Assembly: GCA_025449115.1 (NCBI GenBank) | Contig: JAHLKC010000018.1 | Coordinates: 124,001-188,000 of the forward strand | Length of the DNA: 64,000 nt | Direction of reading: 5' to 3' | From: Chytridium lagenaria | Lineage: Eukaryota > Chytridiomycota > Chytridiomycetes > Chytridiales > Chytridiaceae | Shown here: positions 47,401-57,738 of the stretch, piece by piece | How the letters are laid out: every line of letters begins with the position of its first letter | Numbering within the stretch: position 1 is the first letter of the stretch | Program-made: the position numbers and the translations under genes | The notes under the pieces: model-generated | The model's input: only the letters and a program-made list of their open reading frames with translations | Database searches by the model: none | What the model was told of the DNA's origin: nothing

Positions 47401-48692
47401 GTCCTTCGGGAATATGTCAAGATCCTTCTTTCTCCCATCCCAACAGATCAGGTTCCGTCCGATTTTGGTACGTATAAGACGTTCTTGAGTATTAACGTTC
47501 CTGTTCTTTCACCGTTTCTAATCTTCACTTCACAGTCACCAACTCCACGGGATTCAAGATTGCTATTGTTGTCGGCAGTGCTGATGTTGCACTGGATGGA
47601 GCGTAGTTCGACAGGATGTTGCGCTGAACGTCATGTGGTGAGTGCTCCAGAGTCTAACATCCATCTGGTGTCTCTAGTCTGCGGACCGCCTTCCGAGCTC
47701 ATGTTGACGGTAGTACTGCTGCAACGAATACCACAGGATTCCTCCGTTGTTGATGTTCTGATTGTTGTTTTGGTTTGCCAGGTTTGCATTAGTCCTCGAT
47801 TCCAACCACCTCGGCCTCGACCTCCTCTTCGCGTCCTCCTCGACCACGGAAACCACCGCGACCTCTTCCTCGGAAAAAACCCTCTTCCTGCAGCCGCAGT
47901 TGAGCTTGAGGTTCGTGTCTCTTTCATTTCTGTTGTCGTTATTTCTTCTCGCGCTCCAGCAGTCTCTTGCTAAGTGACCTTTCTTTCCGCAATTGTAGCA
48001 TTCTCGGTCCTCGCCGCCGCGGTGTCTTTGTTGTTGATTGTTGTAGCGTCCTGCAGCGTGAGCCTGAGCGCCTTCATTCTCTTCATTTTCTTTCTTTCTC
48101 TCTTTCAGTTTCGTTTCATGGTCTAACAGCTTTCCAACGACATAGGCATAGTCAGCCTCGGCTTTAGGTTCGTTCTCGAGAAGGTTGACGATGATGTCGT
48201 ATGCTTCAGGGAGGGTCGTCAAGAGGATGGAGATGTGTTGCGGGTTGCCGTGTCTTCCCCCGCTGCCTTCAGTTGCTGAATGGTTGACGAGACCTCCGCG
48301 ATGTAAGTCTTTAAGTCGTCTTCTTCTTTCATCTTCAAGTTCGTGAGTTTGCGTCTAATCGCGTTTCTGTTCGTCTGAGCCTTTCTCTCATAGGTCTCGA
48401 TTATTTTATCCCACGTCGCCTTTGCCGTGGATTCATCCTGTATCAACGGTAAGATGATGTCGTGAACTCTTGATTCGATTCTTGCTTTTGCTTTCATGTC
48501 CAGGTCTTCTTCTTCTAACCTAGTCTTCTTTTCGGCATTTGTAGGCGTGTCAACGACTGCATAGGGCGTCCAGCCCTTCTCGACGATCTTCCAAAGGCCT
48601 TTGCCTTTCAAGTACCCGATCATGCGGTACTTCCAGATGTGGAACTGTGTCCCATCAAACATCACCGGTTTGTCGTCGTTCTCTTTCGTCAT
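44449..48692 (-). pseudogene. A1 gag-pol polyprotein (frameshifted)
   Basis: The start ATG 48692 opens MTKENDDKPVMFDGTQFHIW (Gag, DUF4219/UBN2 type). Then follow the zinc knuckle CYNCGKKGHLARDC (about 48000), protease WMLDSGA (about 47650), HLRMGHLGKKGVKKL pre-integrase (about 47225), integrase with VDIVGPM, DNGGEF and PYTPQQNGVAERMNR (about 47070-46740), and RT with YDVKTAFLNGKLEDHE and VYVDDIIEA (about 45700-45410). RNase H has GYADADMG, AEAEYVSL, YGDNTTANSLAS and HVIRDRV, with the family stop at 44449-44451. The frame breaks several times, including at 48238 (CCC where A2 and A3 have CCCC) and at about 45480 and 44545. Some breaks sit in homopolymers and may be sequencing errors, so an active element is not excluded. 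Confidence 0.88.
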
Positions 48693-48790
48693 CTTCTCGT
48701 GTTGACAGCTTGCTTTCTATCTTGGGATGAATGCTCTTTTCTCTTTTACTCTTCGGCCCTCAAATGGATCGATTCACTCCTTCCAACCAG

Positions 48791-48806
48791 GAGAAGTGCT
48801 ACCACT
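48791..48806 (-). promoter_or_regulatory. Primer-binding site of A1
   Basis: AGTGGTAGCACTTCTC on the minus strand begins at the LTR edge. TGGTAGC is complementary to the GCTACCA 3' end expected of an initiator tRNA-Met-like primer, as in Ty1 elements. The same sequence flanks the 5' LTRs of the family C element (56965-56979) and, in part, A3 (57624-57635). Confidence 0.6.
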
Positions 48807-49207
48807 TGTAGGGGTTACGGGGCTCAATTGTAATAAAATATAATGTATTAATAAAGAGAATTAAACTATAAAGAATAGTGACGGAGTCTCCAGCGGTGAC
48901 AGGGAGGTAATAACTACGAAACTTCCATGTATTAATGTTAACTCCTTTTCGCAATACATGTAGAGGGTGGGGATTTACACCAGAACTCATGACCCGTAAA
49001 TCCCTCCAAATACGTATCATAAATAAAACATAAAGTAATAAGGTTAAAGGGATTAACGCTTCCTCAAATGGAATGAGGAGCTCAATAAACTGATCAACTC
49101 AAAACTTAAAATAACGCGTAAACAAATAGGTTCGGGGGAAAAATAACTTAGACAAAATAACGAATGTGGGTGAGTGAAACAAAATAGAAAGATGAATAAA
49201 CCCAACA
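48807..49207 (-). repeat. 5' LTR of A1 (family A)
   Basis: A 401-bp LTR with the same ends as 44021-44417, followed by the second GCGCG target copy. Confidence 0.93.
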
Positions 49208-49322
49208 GCGCGCTTCAAACTCTTCTGACGCGTCGTTTTCTTCCTGAGCGTCCTTTGCATCATCCTCCAACGCTTTGCTTTCTTCACTGAACTGTGATGC
49301 ATCATATCTATCATCCTCAGAG
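49208..49322 (-). pseudogene. Family C pol linker fragment between A1 and A2
   Basis: The minus strand reads SEDDRYDASQFSEESKALED followed by further acidic sequence. This continues the acidic linker that ends DSEDSEDES at 54538. It shows that A1 and A2 inserted about 115 bp apart in one older element. Confidence 0.6.
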
Positions 49323-50118
49323 TGTAGGGGTTACGGGGCTCTATTGTAATTAAATTTAAAGAATTAATAAAGAGAATTAAACTATAAAAATGATGATGGA
49401 GTCTCCAGCGGTGACAGAGAGCTAATTACTAGGAAACTTCCATATACTGATGTCAACTACTTTTCGCAATACATGTAGATGGTGGGAATTTACATCAGAA
49501 CTCATGATCCGTAAATCCCTCCTTTTTGTATCATAAACTAAACATAAAATAATAAAGTTAAGGGATTAACGCATCCTCAAATGGAATGAGGAGCTCAATA
49601 GAACTGATCAAATCAAAGCTTAAAATAACGCGTAAGTAAATAAAGTTCGGGGAAAATAACTTAGATAAAATAACGAATGTGGGTGAGTAAAACATGTAGG
49701 GGGTTTACGGGGCTCTTGTAATAAAAATAATAAGGTTAATAAACTAATTATTATATAGTGAACTGGTGAACGAGGTCTCCAGAGGTGACGACTAATTAAT
49801 ACTGATGACAACTAACTTATATTAAAACCTTCTCTAAACAATACAGGTAAGTTGAGGGTGGCACACATAGTCATAAGGTCTTCTGACCGTCCATCTCTCA
49901 TTGTCACAGATACAGTTGTAAGAGGAAAAACATTCGGGGATTAACGCTGACTCAAATGGTATGAGCAGCAAAACAAATAATGAATTTAAACTCAGAATTA
50001 ATTAAGGCTGGAATGAATGCGGGGGCCCAAATGACTTAGTAACATAAATGTGGGTAAGTAAAACAAACTAGAAAGTGAAACCCAACAAAACAAGATAGAA
50101 ACATGATTAAAGCCAACA
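49323..50118 (-). repeat. 3' LTR of A2, interrupted by a solo B LTR
   Basis: The LTR-A sequence runs 49323-49694 and resumes at 50093-50118, ending AAGCCAACA next to the polypurine tract. The interruption is the B LTR plus one copy of the AAACA duplication. Confidence 0.88.
49695..50087 (-). repeat. Solo LTR, family B, nested in A2 LTR
   Basis: It starts TGTAGGGGGTTTACGGGGCT and ends AGTGAAACCCAACA. It is flanked by a perfect 5-bp duplication AAACA (49690-49694 and 50088-50092). No internal region remains, so it arose by LTR-LTR recombination after insertion. Confidence 0.92.
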
Positions 50119-50149
50119 TTCTCCACCTCAGCTTTCTAGCCTTGCAGTT

Positions 50150-53100
50150 TTAATCAACCACTCTAACCATTCCAAACTTAGCTTGTAATTCTTCAAATTT
50201 CGTTGGAGGCAAGGCTTTCGTAAACAGATCTGCAGGTTGCTCCTTTGTGTTCAGGTACTCAACACGTATTTTCTTCGCGTTAATTCGGTCCCGTATGACG
50301 TGGAACCTTCTATCCACATGTTGAGAACTTTGCGAACTTATCGGCGTGCTTGCGAGGAAATTTCCCGTAGTGTTGTCGCCATAAATCACCGGAGGGTCAT
50401 TAAACGTATAACCCAACTCCCCCAGAAGTTGGCTGACCCAAATCACATGTGACGATGCTTCACTAAGGGAAACATAGTCAGCTTCGGCAGTAGACTGAGC
50501 CGTCGTTACTTGTTTTTCCGTTCCCCACACCACAGCTCCCCCGTTCAACGTGATTACAAAACCACTCGTTGACTTCATGTCGTCCGGATCAGTTCCCATG
50601 TCGGCGTCTGCCAATTCCAGCTTATCTTTTCGAGTATACTGAATTCCCAATTGCTTCGTTTGCTGTAAGTATCCACACGTTCGGTAAAGCGCATCCCAAT
50701 GAGCCGGGTAAGGGTTCTCTTGGAATCTAGCACTCATTCCGAGTGCGAATGCAATATCAGGTCCTGTCCCGATCATCGCATGCATCAAGGATCCACTGTA
50801 CTGTTGGTATCCTTGGTTCTTCTCGTTCGTGTTCGTTATCTACCCTTCCATGTTCTTCAGGAGTTTCTTCACGGCGTCCATTGGGGTATAGTGTAAAAGA
50901 GTTTTCGGTAATTCCAGCTTTTGACCCATCGTTTCGATGTATCTCTGCTGGAACACCACAATCTTCCCTTTTACACGATCATAGCGACATTGCCACCCCA
51001 GGACGTAACGAAAACTTGGAGCTCTCATACCTCGGTAACGTCTCATGAACCGTTTTTCTGATCGGTCTAACTCCTCCTTGCTTGTCAACGCCTCTATGAT
51101 ATCATCGACATAGACTCCCTTCAGGTAAGGTCCTTGCCGTTTCGCTTGTAGTAAAGACATGGATCCGCCGCAGAGCGAGTAAACTTTCTTTGTCAACTTG
51201 GAACGTGTTTAAGTCGGTGTTGAAACACATTGGTGCTTGAACGAGTCCGTAGAGGCTCTTTATGCATAAGCACACCCAATCTTCCTTCCCTTCGACGACG
51301 AATCCTTCTGGTTGTTCGATATAAATCTCATGATCTTCAAGCTTCCCATTCAAGAACGCTGTCTTGACGTCGTATTGTCGAATCTCCATGTTTTCTTGAC
51401 AAGCGACTGCAAGCATCACTCTCAGCGTCGCTTGCTTGATGACAGGTGCAAACTTTTTGTCATGATCGATGCCTTGTTTTTGCGAATAGCCTTTAGCGAC
51501 AAATCTAGCTTTGCGTTTGTCGAGATTTCCCAGCTCATCTCGCTTTGTTTTGTACACCCATCCTAATTTGATAATCTTTCTCCCTTTTGGTCGGGGAACC
51601 AACCCCCATGTTCCCATCTCAACCAAACTCTTCATTTTCTCCTCCATCGCTTTCAGCCACTCGTCCTTCTCCTTCCCCCCATCGCTTCCTGGTAGGTCTT
51701 TGGTTCGTCATCATCCTCTAACGATGCGGAGTTTGCTGATGGTCTAATCGTCCAGAACTCTCCAAGGCTTCTTCTTGTTCCGTGATGACCTTCAAAGGGA
51801 TGTCTTGTATGGTTCATCCAGGTTTTCACGGAAGTTTGGAACTCTTCTTCCACCGGATCAACGAACCGTAGGTGAGTAAGGTTCCTCTCTTTCTTCGTCT
51901 TCATAGTCTTCGCGATTGGGTGGTATAATAACTAACATTATCATCTTCGTCATCTTCAGACTATTCGTCGTTTACCGCTGTATCTACTTCACTTCCACCA
52001 GAGCTTGACGAGTCTGTGGAGTAATACCGTAAGTCTAGGTCATTTTTCCACTCTTGAATCCCCTTCAAACTTTGATTCTCCCTTCTCTGTTTCCGCCGCC
52101 ATTACTCCCTCGTTAAAAATCACTGACTTGCTTCTAACCAACTTATTCGTTTGCAAATCCCAAAGGCGATAGCCCAGTGGCTCATTCCCAACGAGAGCAC
52201 AGCGTCGTGCATTAAAATCTCCCTTCTTTCATTGCTGCTTGGGTATCAAGACGAGTGCCGGGCGACCCCAACCACGAAGTCTTGACAAGTCAGGTTTCAC
52301 TCCAGCGAATCTCTCAAGCAGCGTTGCATCTTGTTCGTTCGTTCGGGTTGGTGATCGGTTAATGAGGTAAGCTGCAGCCATCACGGCTTCACCCCAAAAA
52401 CGCGTTTCGAGTTTTGAAGAACTTAACATGCTTTTAGACCTCTCGTTCAAGGTCCTGTTCATCCGTTCGGCAACACCGTTCTGTTGCGGTGTGTACGGCA
52501 TGGTGAAAGTAAGTCGAATACCATGCTCTAAGCACCAATCCTTCATTAGTTTGTTGTTGAATTCGCCGCCGTTGTCTGCCACGATTTCAATGAGCTTCCT
52601 TTTGATTTTCTTCTCGGCTTCTTCTTTAAAACTTTTGATGTACTTGAACGACTCATTCTTCTTCTTGCACAGGTAATCCTTCTTTTTCGCCATCCCAAGC
52701 GAGATCAGGTTTCGTCCGATGTTTGGTACGTATAAGACGTTCTTCAGTATTATCGTTCCGGTTCTTTCGCCATTTCTAATCTTCACTTCACAGTCACCGA
52801 CTCCACGGGATTCAAGATTGCTGTTGTTGTCCGCATGCTGATGTTGCACTGGATGCAGCGGTAGTTCGACAGGATGATGCGCTGGAACGTCATGTGGTGA
52901 GTGGCTCCAGAGTCTAACATCCATCTGGTGTCTCTAGTCTGCAGACCGCTTCCGAGCTCATGTTGACGGTAGGTATTGCTGCAACAAAAACCACAGGATT
53001 TCCTCCGTTGTTGTTGTTCTGATTGTTTTGGTTTGCGAGGTTTGCGTTATGTCTTCGATTCCAACCACCTCGGCCTTCACCTTCTCTTCCGCGTCCTCCT

Positions 53101-54378
53101 CGACCACGGAAACCTCCGCAGCCTCTTCCACGAAAAAAAGCCTCTTCCTGCAGCCGCAGATTGAGCTTGAGGTTCGTTGTCTCTTTCGTTTCTGTTGTCG
53201 TTATTTCTTCTCGCGCTCCAGCAGTCTCTTGCTAAGTGACCTTTCTTTCCCCAATTGTAGCATTCTCGGTCCTCGCCGCCGCGGTGTCTTTGTTGGTTGT
53301 TGTAGCGTCCAGCAGCGTGAGCCTGGGCGCCTTCGTTCTCTTCATTTTCTTTCTTTCTCTCTTTCAGTTTCGTTTCATGGTCTAACAGTTTTCCGACGAC
53401 ATAGGCATAGTCAGCCTCAGCTTTGGGTTCGTTCTCGAGAAGATTGACTATGATGTCGTATGCTTCCGGCAGGGTCGTCAAGAGGATGGAGATGTGTTGC
53501 GGGGTTGCCGTGTCTTCCCCAGCAGCCTTCAGTTGCTGAATGTGTTTGTCTGAGCCTTTCTCTCATAGGTCTCAATGATTTTATCCCAAGTCGCCTTTGC
53601 CGTGGGTTCATCCTGTATCAACGGTAGGATAATGTCGTGAACTCTTTATTAGATTCTTGCTTTCGCTTTCATGTCCAGGTCTTCTCCTTCTAACCGAGTT
53701 TTCTTCTGGGCGCTTGTAGGCGTGTCAACAACAGTATAGGGTGTCCAGCCCTTCTTGACGATCTTCCAAAGGCCTTTGCCTTTCAAATACCCGATCATGC
53801 GGTACTTCCTATTGGGTTTCGCTCACTTGACTCACGAGGACGCGTCAGGATCACTCGCACCATTAGTCCGCGGCGTCGGGCGCAACACTAGAGTGCTCTG
53901 GAATTTACGCGTCGTTAGAGTTGAGCGCGAACGCGCCTGCTGGACTCCTCATTTACATTCTGGACTCGTTCTGAATTTCCCAATTTAATTTACCTTCCTT
54001 GATTGATTTATTTTCTTTATGCCAGTTTAATTATAATTCTACCTGTTTGTGATTGGACATTCCCTTCTAGCCTTTATTCCCTTTGTTCCTGTCAAGGCTC
54101 TCTGATCTGTTTATCTTTGTAGTGGAGAGTTTAACGCGTGAGTGTACGCGTCTCCGATAGGTTTACCTTTGCGTTGTCTTCCTCTTTACTTGTTCGTTTT
54201 TGTTTGAGTATTTAAAGACTCGTGTGTTGAGTCGAAATAAATGAAGAAAATTGTTCGAGCAAAAGTGCGTTTAACTTTGTTTTAATTGAGCCCCGTGAAC
54301 AACAAGTATTCAACACTTCCAGATGTGGAACTGTGTCCCATCAAACAGCACAGGTTTGTTGTCGTTCTCTTTCGTCAT
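50150..54378 (-). pseudogene. A2 gag-pol remnant with deletions
   Basis: The start codon is at 54378 by homology with A1. Gag is broken by the C LTR and by a deletion near 53538. The zinc knuckle reads CYNWGKKGHLARDC (second Cys changed to Trp). The protease and Gag pre-integrase segment runs into integrase at about 52674, where GMAKKKD is joined to YLCKKKNESF, removing the rest of the pre-integrase region. Integrase (PYTPQQNGVAERMNR), RT (YDVKTAFLNGKLEDHE, VYVDDIIEA) and RNase H (HVIRDRINAKK) are well kept, and the frame ends KFGMVRVVD at 50150. Confidence 0.88.
53810..54315 (+). repeat. Solo LTR, family C, nested in A2 gag
   Basis: A 506-bp sequence ending CAAGTATTCAACA, flanked by the perfect duplication CTTCC (53805-53809 and 54316-54320). 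Its first bases are TATTGGG rather than TGTTGGG, so the terminal dinucleotide is mutated. It is the most complete family C LTR in the window and lies in plus orientation. Confidence 0.88.
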
Positions 54379-54491
54379 CTTCTCGTGTTGACAGCTTTCT
54401 TTCTTGGGATGATCGCTCTTTTCGCGTTTACTCTTCGGCCCTCAAATGGATTGATTCACTCCTCCTTCCAACCAGTTGAAGTGCGAGCACT

Positions 54492-54537
54492 TGTAGGGGT
54501 TACGGGGCTCAATTGTAATTAAATATAAAGAATTAAT
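54492..54537 (-). repeat. Truncated 5' LTR of A2
   Basis: It starts TGTAGGGGTTACGGGGCTC and stops after 46 bp, where family C pol linker sequence resumes. The neighbouring primer-binding site is mutated (AAGTGCGAGCAC). Confidence 0.8.
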
Positions 54538-56957
54538 ATGACTCATCTTCGGAATCCTCGGAGTCTTCATCGCTCCCCCAACTCCCTGAATCGCTTCCCA
54601 CCTTGTCCAGCAGCTTCCTGTGTACCTTCCAGGTGGACACGTCTGCGTCGTGTCCTTCCCACACTCCAGTGTTCAACTCGTCAAACACAACAGTCTTGCT
54701 GCGCACTACTTTCTTCGTGACTGGGTCATAAAGGCGATATCCATTGCCTCATATCCCAAGAAAATGCATTTGCGCGCGTTCTTCTCCATCTTTTTCCGTC
54801 GTTCCTTTGGGACGTGCGCGTAACATGCGCAACCGAAGATTCGAACGCGTTTCAGGTTAGGCTTCCTTCCCGTGAAGCCTTCCAGAGGTGAAATCCCATC
54901 CTTACGAGGAGATCGATTGTACAAGTACGTGGCACATGTAACGGCCTCTCCCCAGAATCTGTTGTCAAGGCTCGCGTCGCTAAGCATACACTTTGCCTTC
55001 TCAATAAGCGACCGATTCATTCTTTCTGCAACACCGTTCTGCTGAGGCGTGTAGGGCATGGTGAACGTGAGCTTTGATGCCTTCCTCCAGGCACCATCTC
55101 CAGCTGCTTGTTCTTAAATTCCCCACCGTTATCTGCAACAATCTCCAGGAGATGCGGCTTTTCTCGAAGTCGTTCCATCTCCTCAGGGTTCCTTTCCGAG
55201 TATCTCAACGCGTCAATCCGTCGACCTGTGAGTGCCTCGGCCTCTCTCTTGTACTGCTTGATGTACTGAACCGCTTGCTTCTTTTCCTTGAGCATGTACG
55301 TGTTGCAGTAACCCATTGACGCGTCCACAACCACCATGAAGTAACGCGACCCTCCCAAGCTCTTCCGCTTCATGGGTCCCGCCAAATCCACATGAACGCG
55401 TTCCAAGACTTTGTAGTCCTTCTCAACTCTCTCCGGGTGAGAGGAGCGCGTAAGCTTCCCCTCAATGCATCCCTTGCACAGCACGTCGTTGTCGTCGTTA
55501 TACAACGTGATGCGTACACCCGTTGCCGATTTTTCAAGCTTCTTCACCGCCTTCATCGAGATGTGACCCATCCGTCGATGCCAAATCTGCGCGCTGTTGA
55601 GCGACTGGCTTTTCACACACCAGATAAAAAGGTTGTCCTCAACCTTGAACTCTGCCGTCACATCGTTCGATCCGACGTGTCTAGGCGATACTTGCCGCTG
55701 AAGACTCCAAAACAACGCCACGCGAAGCTGCTGCACCCAGGGAGATGAGATTACGCGTGAGCTCCGGCACATAGAGTACGTTCTTGAGCGTGATCGTTTG
55801 CGTGGCCTTCCCACCTTGATGCTGAGGGTTAAATCTCCTACTCCCTCCACACGTATTCCTTTCGCCGTGCTCTGCAGTTTTTACGCGGCTGCTCGCGGCG
55901 CGGTAACCCGCAATCCCTTCCTTCGAGAAGGTCATATGGTGAGTGGCTCCAGAGTCCAGAATCATCGGTTATCCCGCTTTTCCAGCTTAACCGACAAGGC
56001 TTCCCCAGCCTCCGCGTCAACCTGACGCACAATAGCCATAAAGGCAATTGGACTCGCACGCGCCGTGTTTGCAGACTTCTTCTTGTCCGAGGCGCGCTTC
56101 TTCCACCACTTCCCACGATGACGGTTCCTACCACCACCATCTCTCTCGTTCTCTGAGGTATCATCACTTGACTCCCCCGAGTCCTTCTTCTTCCCAGAGC
56201 GACACTTGTTCGCATAGTGTCCTATCTTCTTTCACTTAAAACAAGTCACTGACCTTTTTCTCCACCTTTCGACGCGTCCTTTCCTGCTGGTTTCTTCCCC
56301 TTACGCGCTCTTGTTGTGAAGAAGGCCTCCGCTTCCTCCGATGCCTCCAAGCGGTCCTTGATCTTCTCTTCACAGTCGAGAAGCCTGGCAACGACCAGGT
56401 TGTAGTCCTTGACCGCTTTGTCGTCCGTTTCAATGTTGGCAACCGCGACGTCGTAAGCTTCCGGGAGTTTGGTGAGCAGGTGAGCAATGTGTTGCTCGTT
56501 GGAGACAGCCTCGCCGGCTGCCTTGAGTTGGTTGACCATTGTCGAAAGTTCTGCAACGAATACGCGTAAAGACGCGTCCTCCTTCATTCTGAGACGCGTG
56601 AGCTTGCGCGTGAGAGCGTTGCGGTTGGGTTGGGATTTACGCTCAAATGATGACACGAGGCACTCCCAGCTTCCTTGGCCGTGAAGTCCTCTCCAATCAA
56701 GTGTAAGACGAATCAGTCACTCGAGACTTATCCGGTTCTTAGCACGATCGTTAGCCGACTGCTCCTTGATCCGCAGATCCTTCTCTTCTTTGGTTGGAGC
56801 GTTCTCGTTAACGTACGGCGTAAATCCTATCTCAGTGATCGCCCAAAGACCCTTGTCTTGAGGTAAGTGGTCATCCGACGTTTCCAGATGTGAAAGTCTT
56901 GCCCGCGAACTTGACTGGCTTGCTGCGCTCGTCATCTGAGTCCTCTTTCTTTCCCAT
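54538..56957 (-). pseudogene. Family C Ty1/copia gag-pol, 5' half
   Basis: ATG 56957 opens MGKKEDSDDERSKPVKFAGK. Gag continues with GLWAITEIGFTPYVNENAP and LTRKLTRLRMKEDASLRVFV. The zinc-knuckle position (about 56230) reads CFK, a TGA stop where the second Cys belongs, then KKIGHYANKC. Protease ILDSGATHHMTFSKEGI is at about 55960. The HHCC region reads HRRMGHISMKAVKKL and CKGCIEGKLTRSSHPE. Integrase has VDLAGPM, ADNGGEFKNKQLE and PYTPQQNGVAERMNRSLIEK (about 55400-55010). It ends in the acidic linker DSEDSEDES at 54538, where A2 interrupts it. RT and RNase H are not contiguous. Several frame changes are present. Protein similarity to family A is clear but distant. Confidence 0.85.
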
Positions 56958-56979
56958 GTCGTCAGAGAAGTGCTACCAC

Positions 56980-57222
56980 TGTTGAATACTTGTTGTTCAC
57001 GGGCTCATTAAAACAAAGTAAACGCAATACTGCTGAACACGTTCTTATTTATTTCGACTCAAAACACGAGTCTTTAAATACTCAAACAAAACGAACAAGT
57101 AAAGAGGAAAACAACACAAAGGTAAACCTATCGAGACGCGTACACTCACGCGTTAAACTCTCCACTACAAAGATAAACAAATCAGAGAGCCTTGAAGGGA
57201 ACAAAGGGAATAAAGGCTAGAA
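56980..57222 (-). repeat. 5' LTR of family C element, left part
   Basis: TGTTGAATACTTGTTGTTCA starts at the primer-binding site, and the sequence is the reverse complement of the end of 53810-54315. It is cut at 57222 by A3; about 24 bp of continuation appear at 62404-62427. Confidence 0.85.
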
Positions 57223-57623
57223 TGTTGGGTTTATTCATCTTTCTATTTTGTTCTTCTCACCCACATTCGTTATTTTGTCTAAGTTATTTTTCCCCCGAAC
57301 CTGTTTGTTTACGCGTTATTTTAAGTTTTGAGTTGATCAGTTAATTGAGCTCCTCATTCCATTTGAGGAAGCGTTAATCCCTTTAATCTTATTACTTTAT
57401 GTTTTATTTATGATACGTAATTGGAGGGATTTACGGGTCATGAGTTCTGGTGTAAATCCCCACCCTCTACATGTATTGCGAAAAAGAGTTAACATGAATA
57501 TATGGAAGTTTCGTAGTCATTACCTCCCTGTCACCGCTGGAGACTCCATCACAATTTGTTATAGTTTATTTCTCTTTATTCATAATTATAATTTACATAC
57601 AATTGAGCCCCGTAACCCCTACA
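57223..57623 (+). repeat. 5' LTR of A3 (family A)
   Basis: It begins TGTTGGGTTTATTCATC and ends GAGCCCCGTAACCCCTACA, and is followed by the primer-binding site AGTGGTAGCACTTC. Confidence 0.93.
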
Positions 57624-57738
57624 AGTGGTAGCACTTCACCTGGTTGGAAGGAGGAGTGAATCGATCCATTTGAGGGCCGCAGAGTAAAAGAGAAAAGAGC
57701 GTTTGTCCCAAGAAAGAAAGCAAGCTGTCAACACGAGG

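Larger units (their letters stand above)
44021..49207 (-). mobile_element. Full-length Ty1/copia retrotransposon A1
   Basis: A 5.19-kb element with both LTRs (44021-44417 and 48807-49207) and a perfect 5-bp target duplication GCGCG (44016-44020 and 49208-49212). A primer-binding site lies next to the 5' LTR and a polypurine tract next to the 3' LTR. The internal gag-pol has all domains in copia order: Gag, zinc knuckle, protease, integrase, reverse transcriptase, RNase H. The LTRs differ at several percent of positions by eye. The insertion lies in the linker region of the older family C element. Confidence 0.93.
49323..54537 (-). mobile_element. Ty1/copia element A2, truncated and carrying two nested solo LTRs
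   Basis: A family A element on the minus strand. Its 3' LTR (49323-50118) is split by a solo B LTR, its gag is split by a solo C LTR (53810-54315), and only 46 bp of its 5' LTR remain (54492-54537). The internal region has lost about 455 bp between protease and integrase and about 85 bp in gag, so it cannot be autonomous. The upstream flank is CAGAG; the matching copy on the other side was lost with the 5' LTR. Confidence 0.88.

Noticed and set aside
43563..50118. Multiple similar LTRs considered as a CRISPR-like or satellite array
   Set aside because: Spacing is irregular, ends are TG..CA, and target duplications and gag-pol show LTR retrotransposons.
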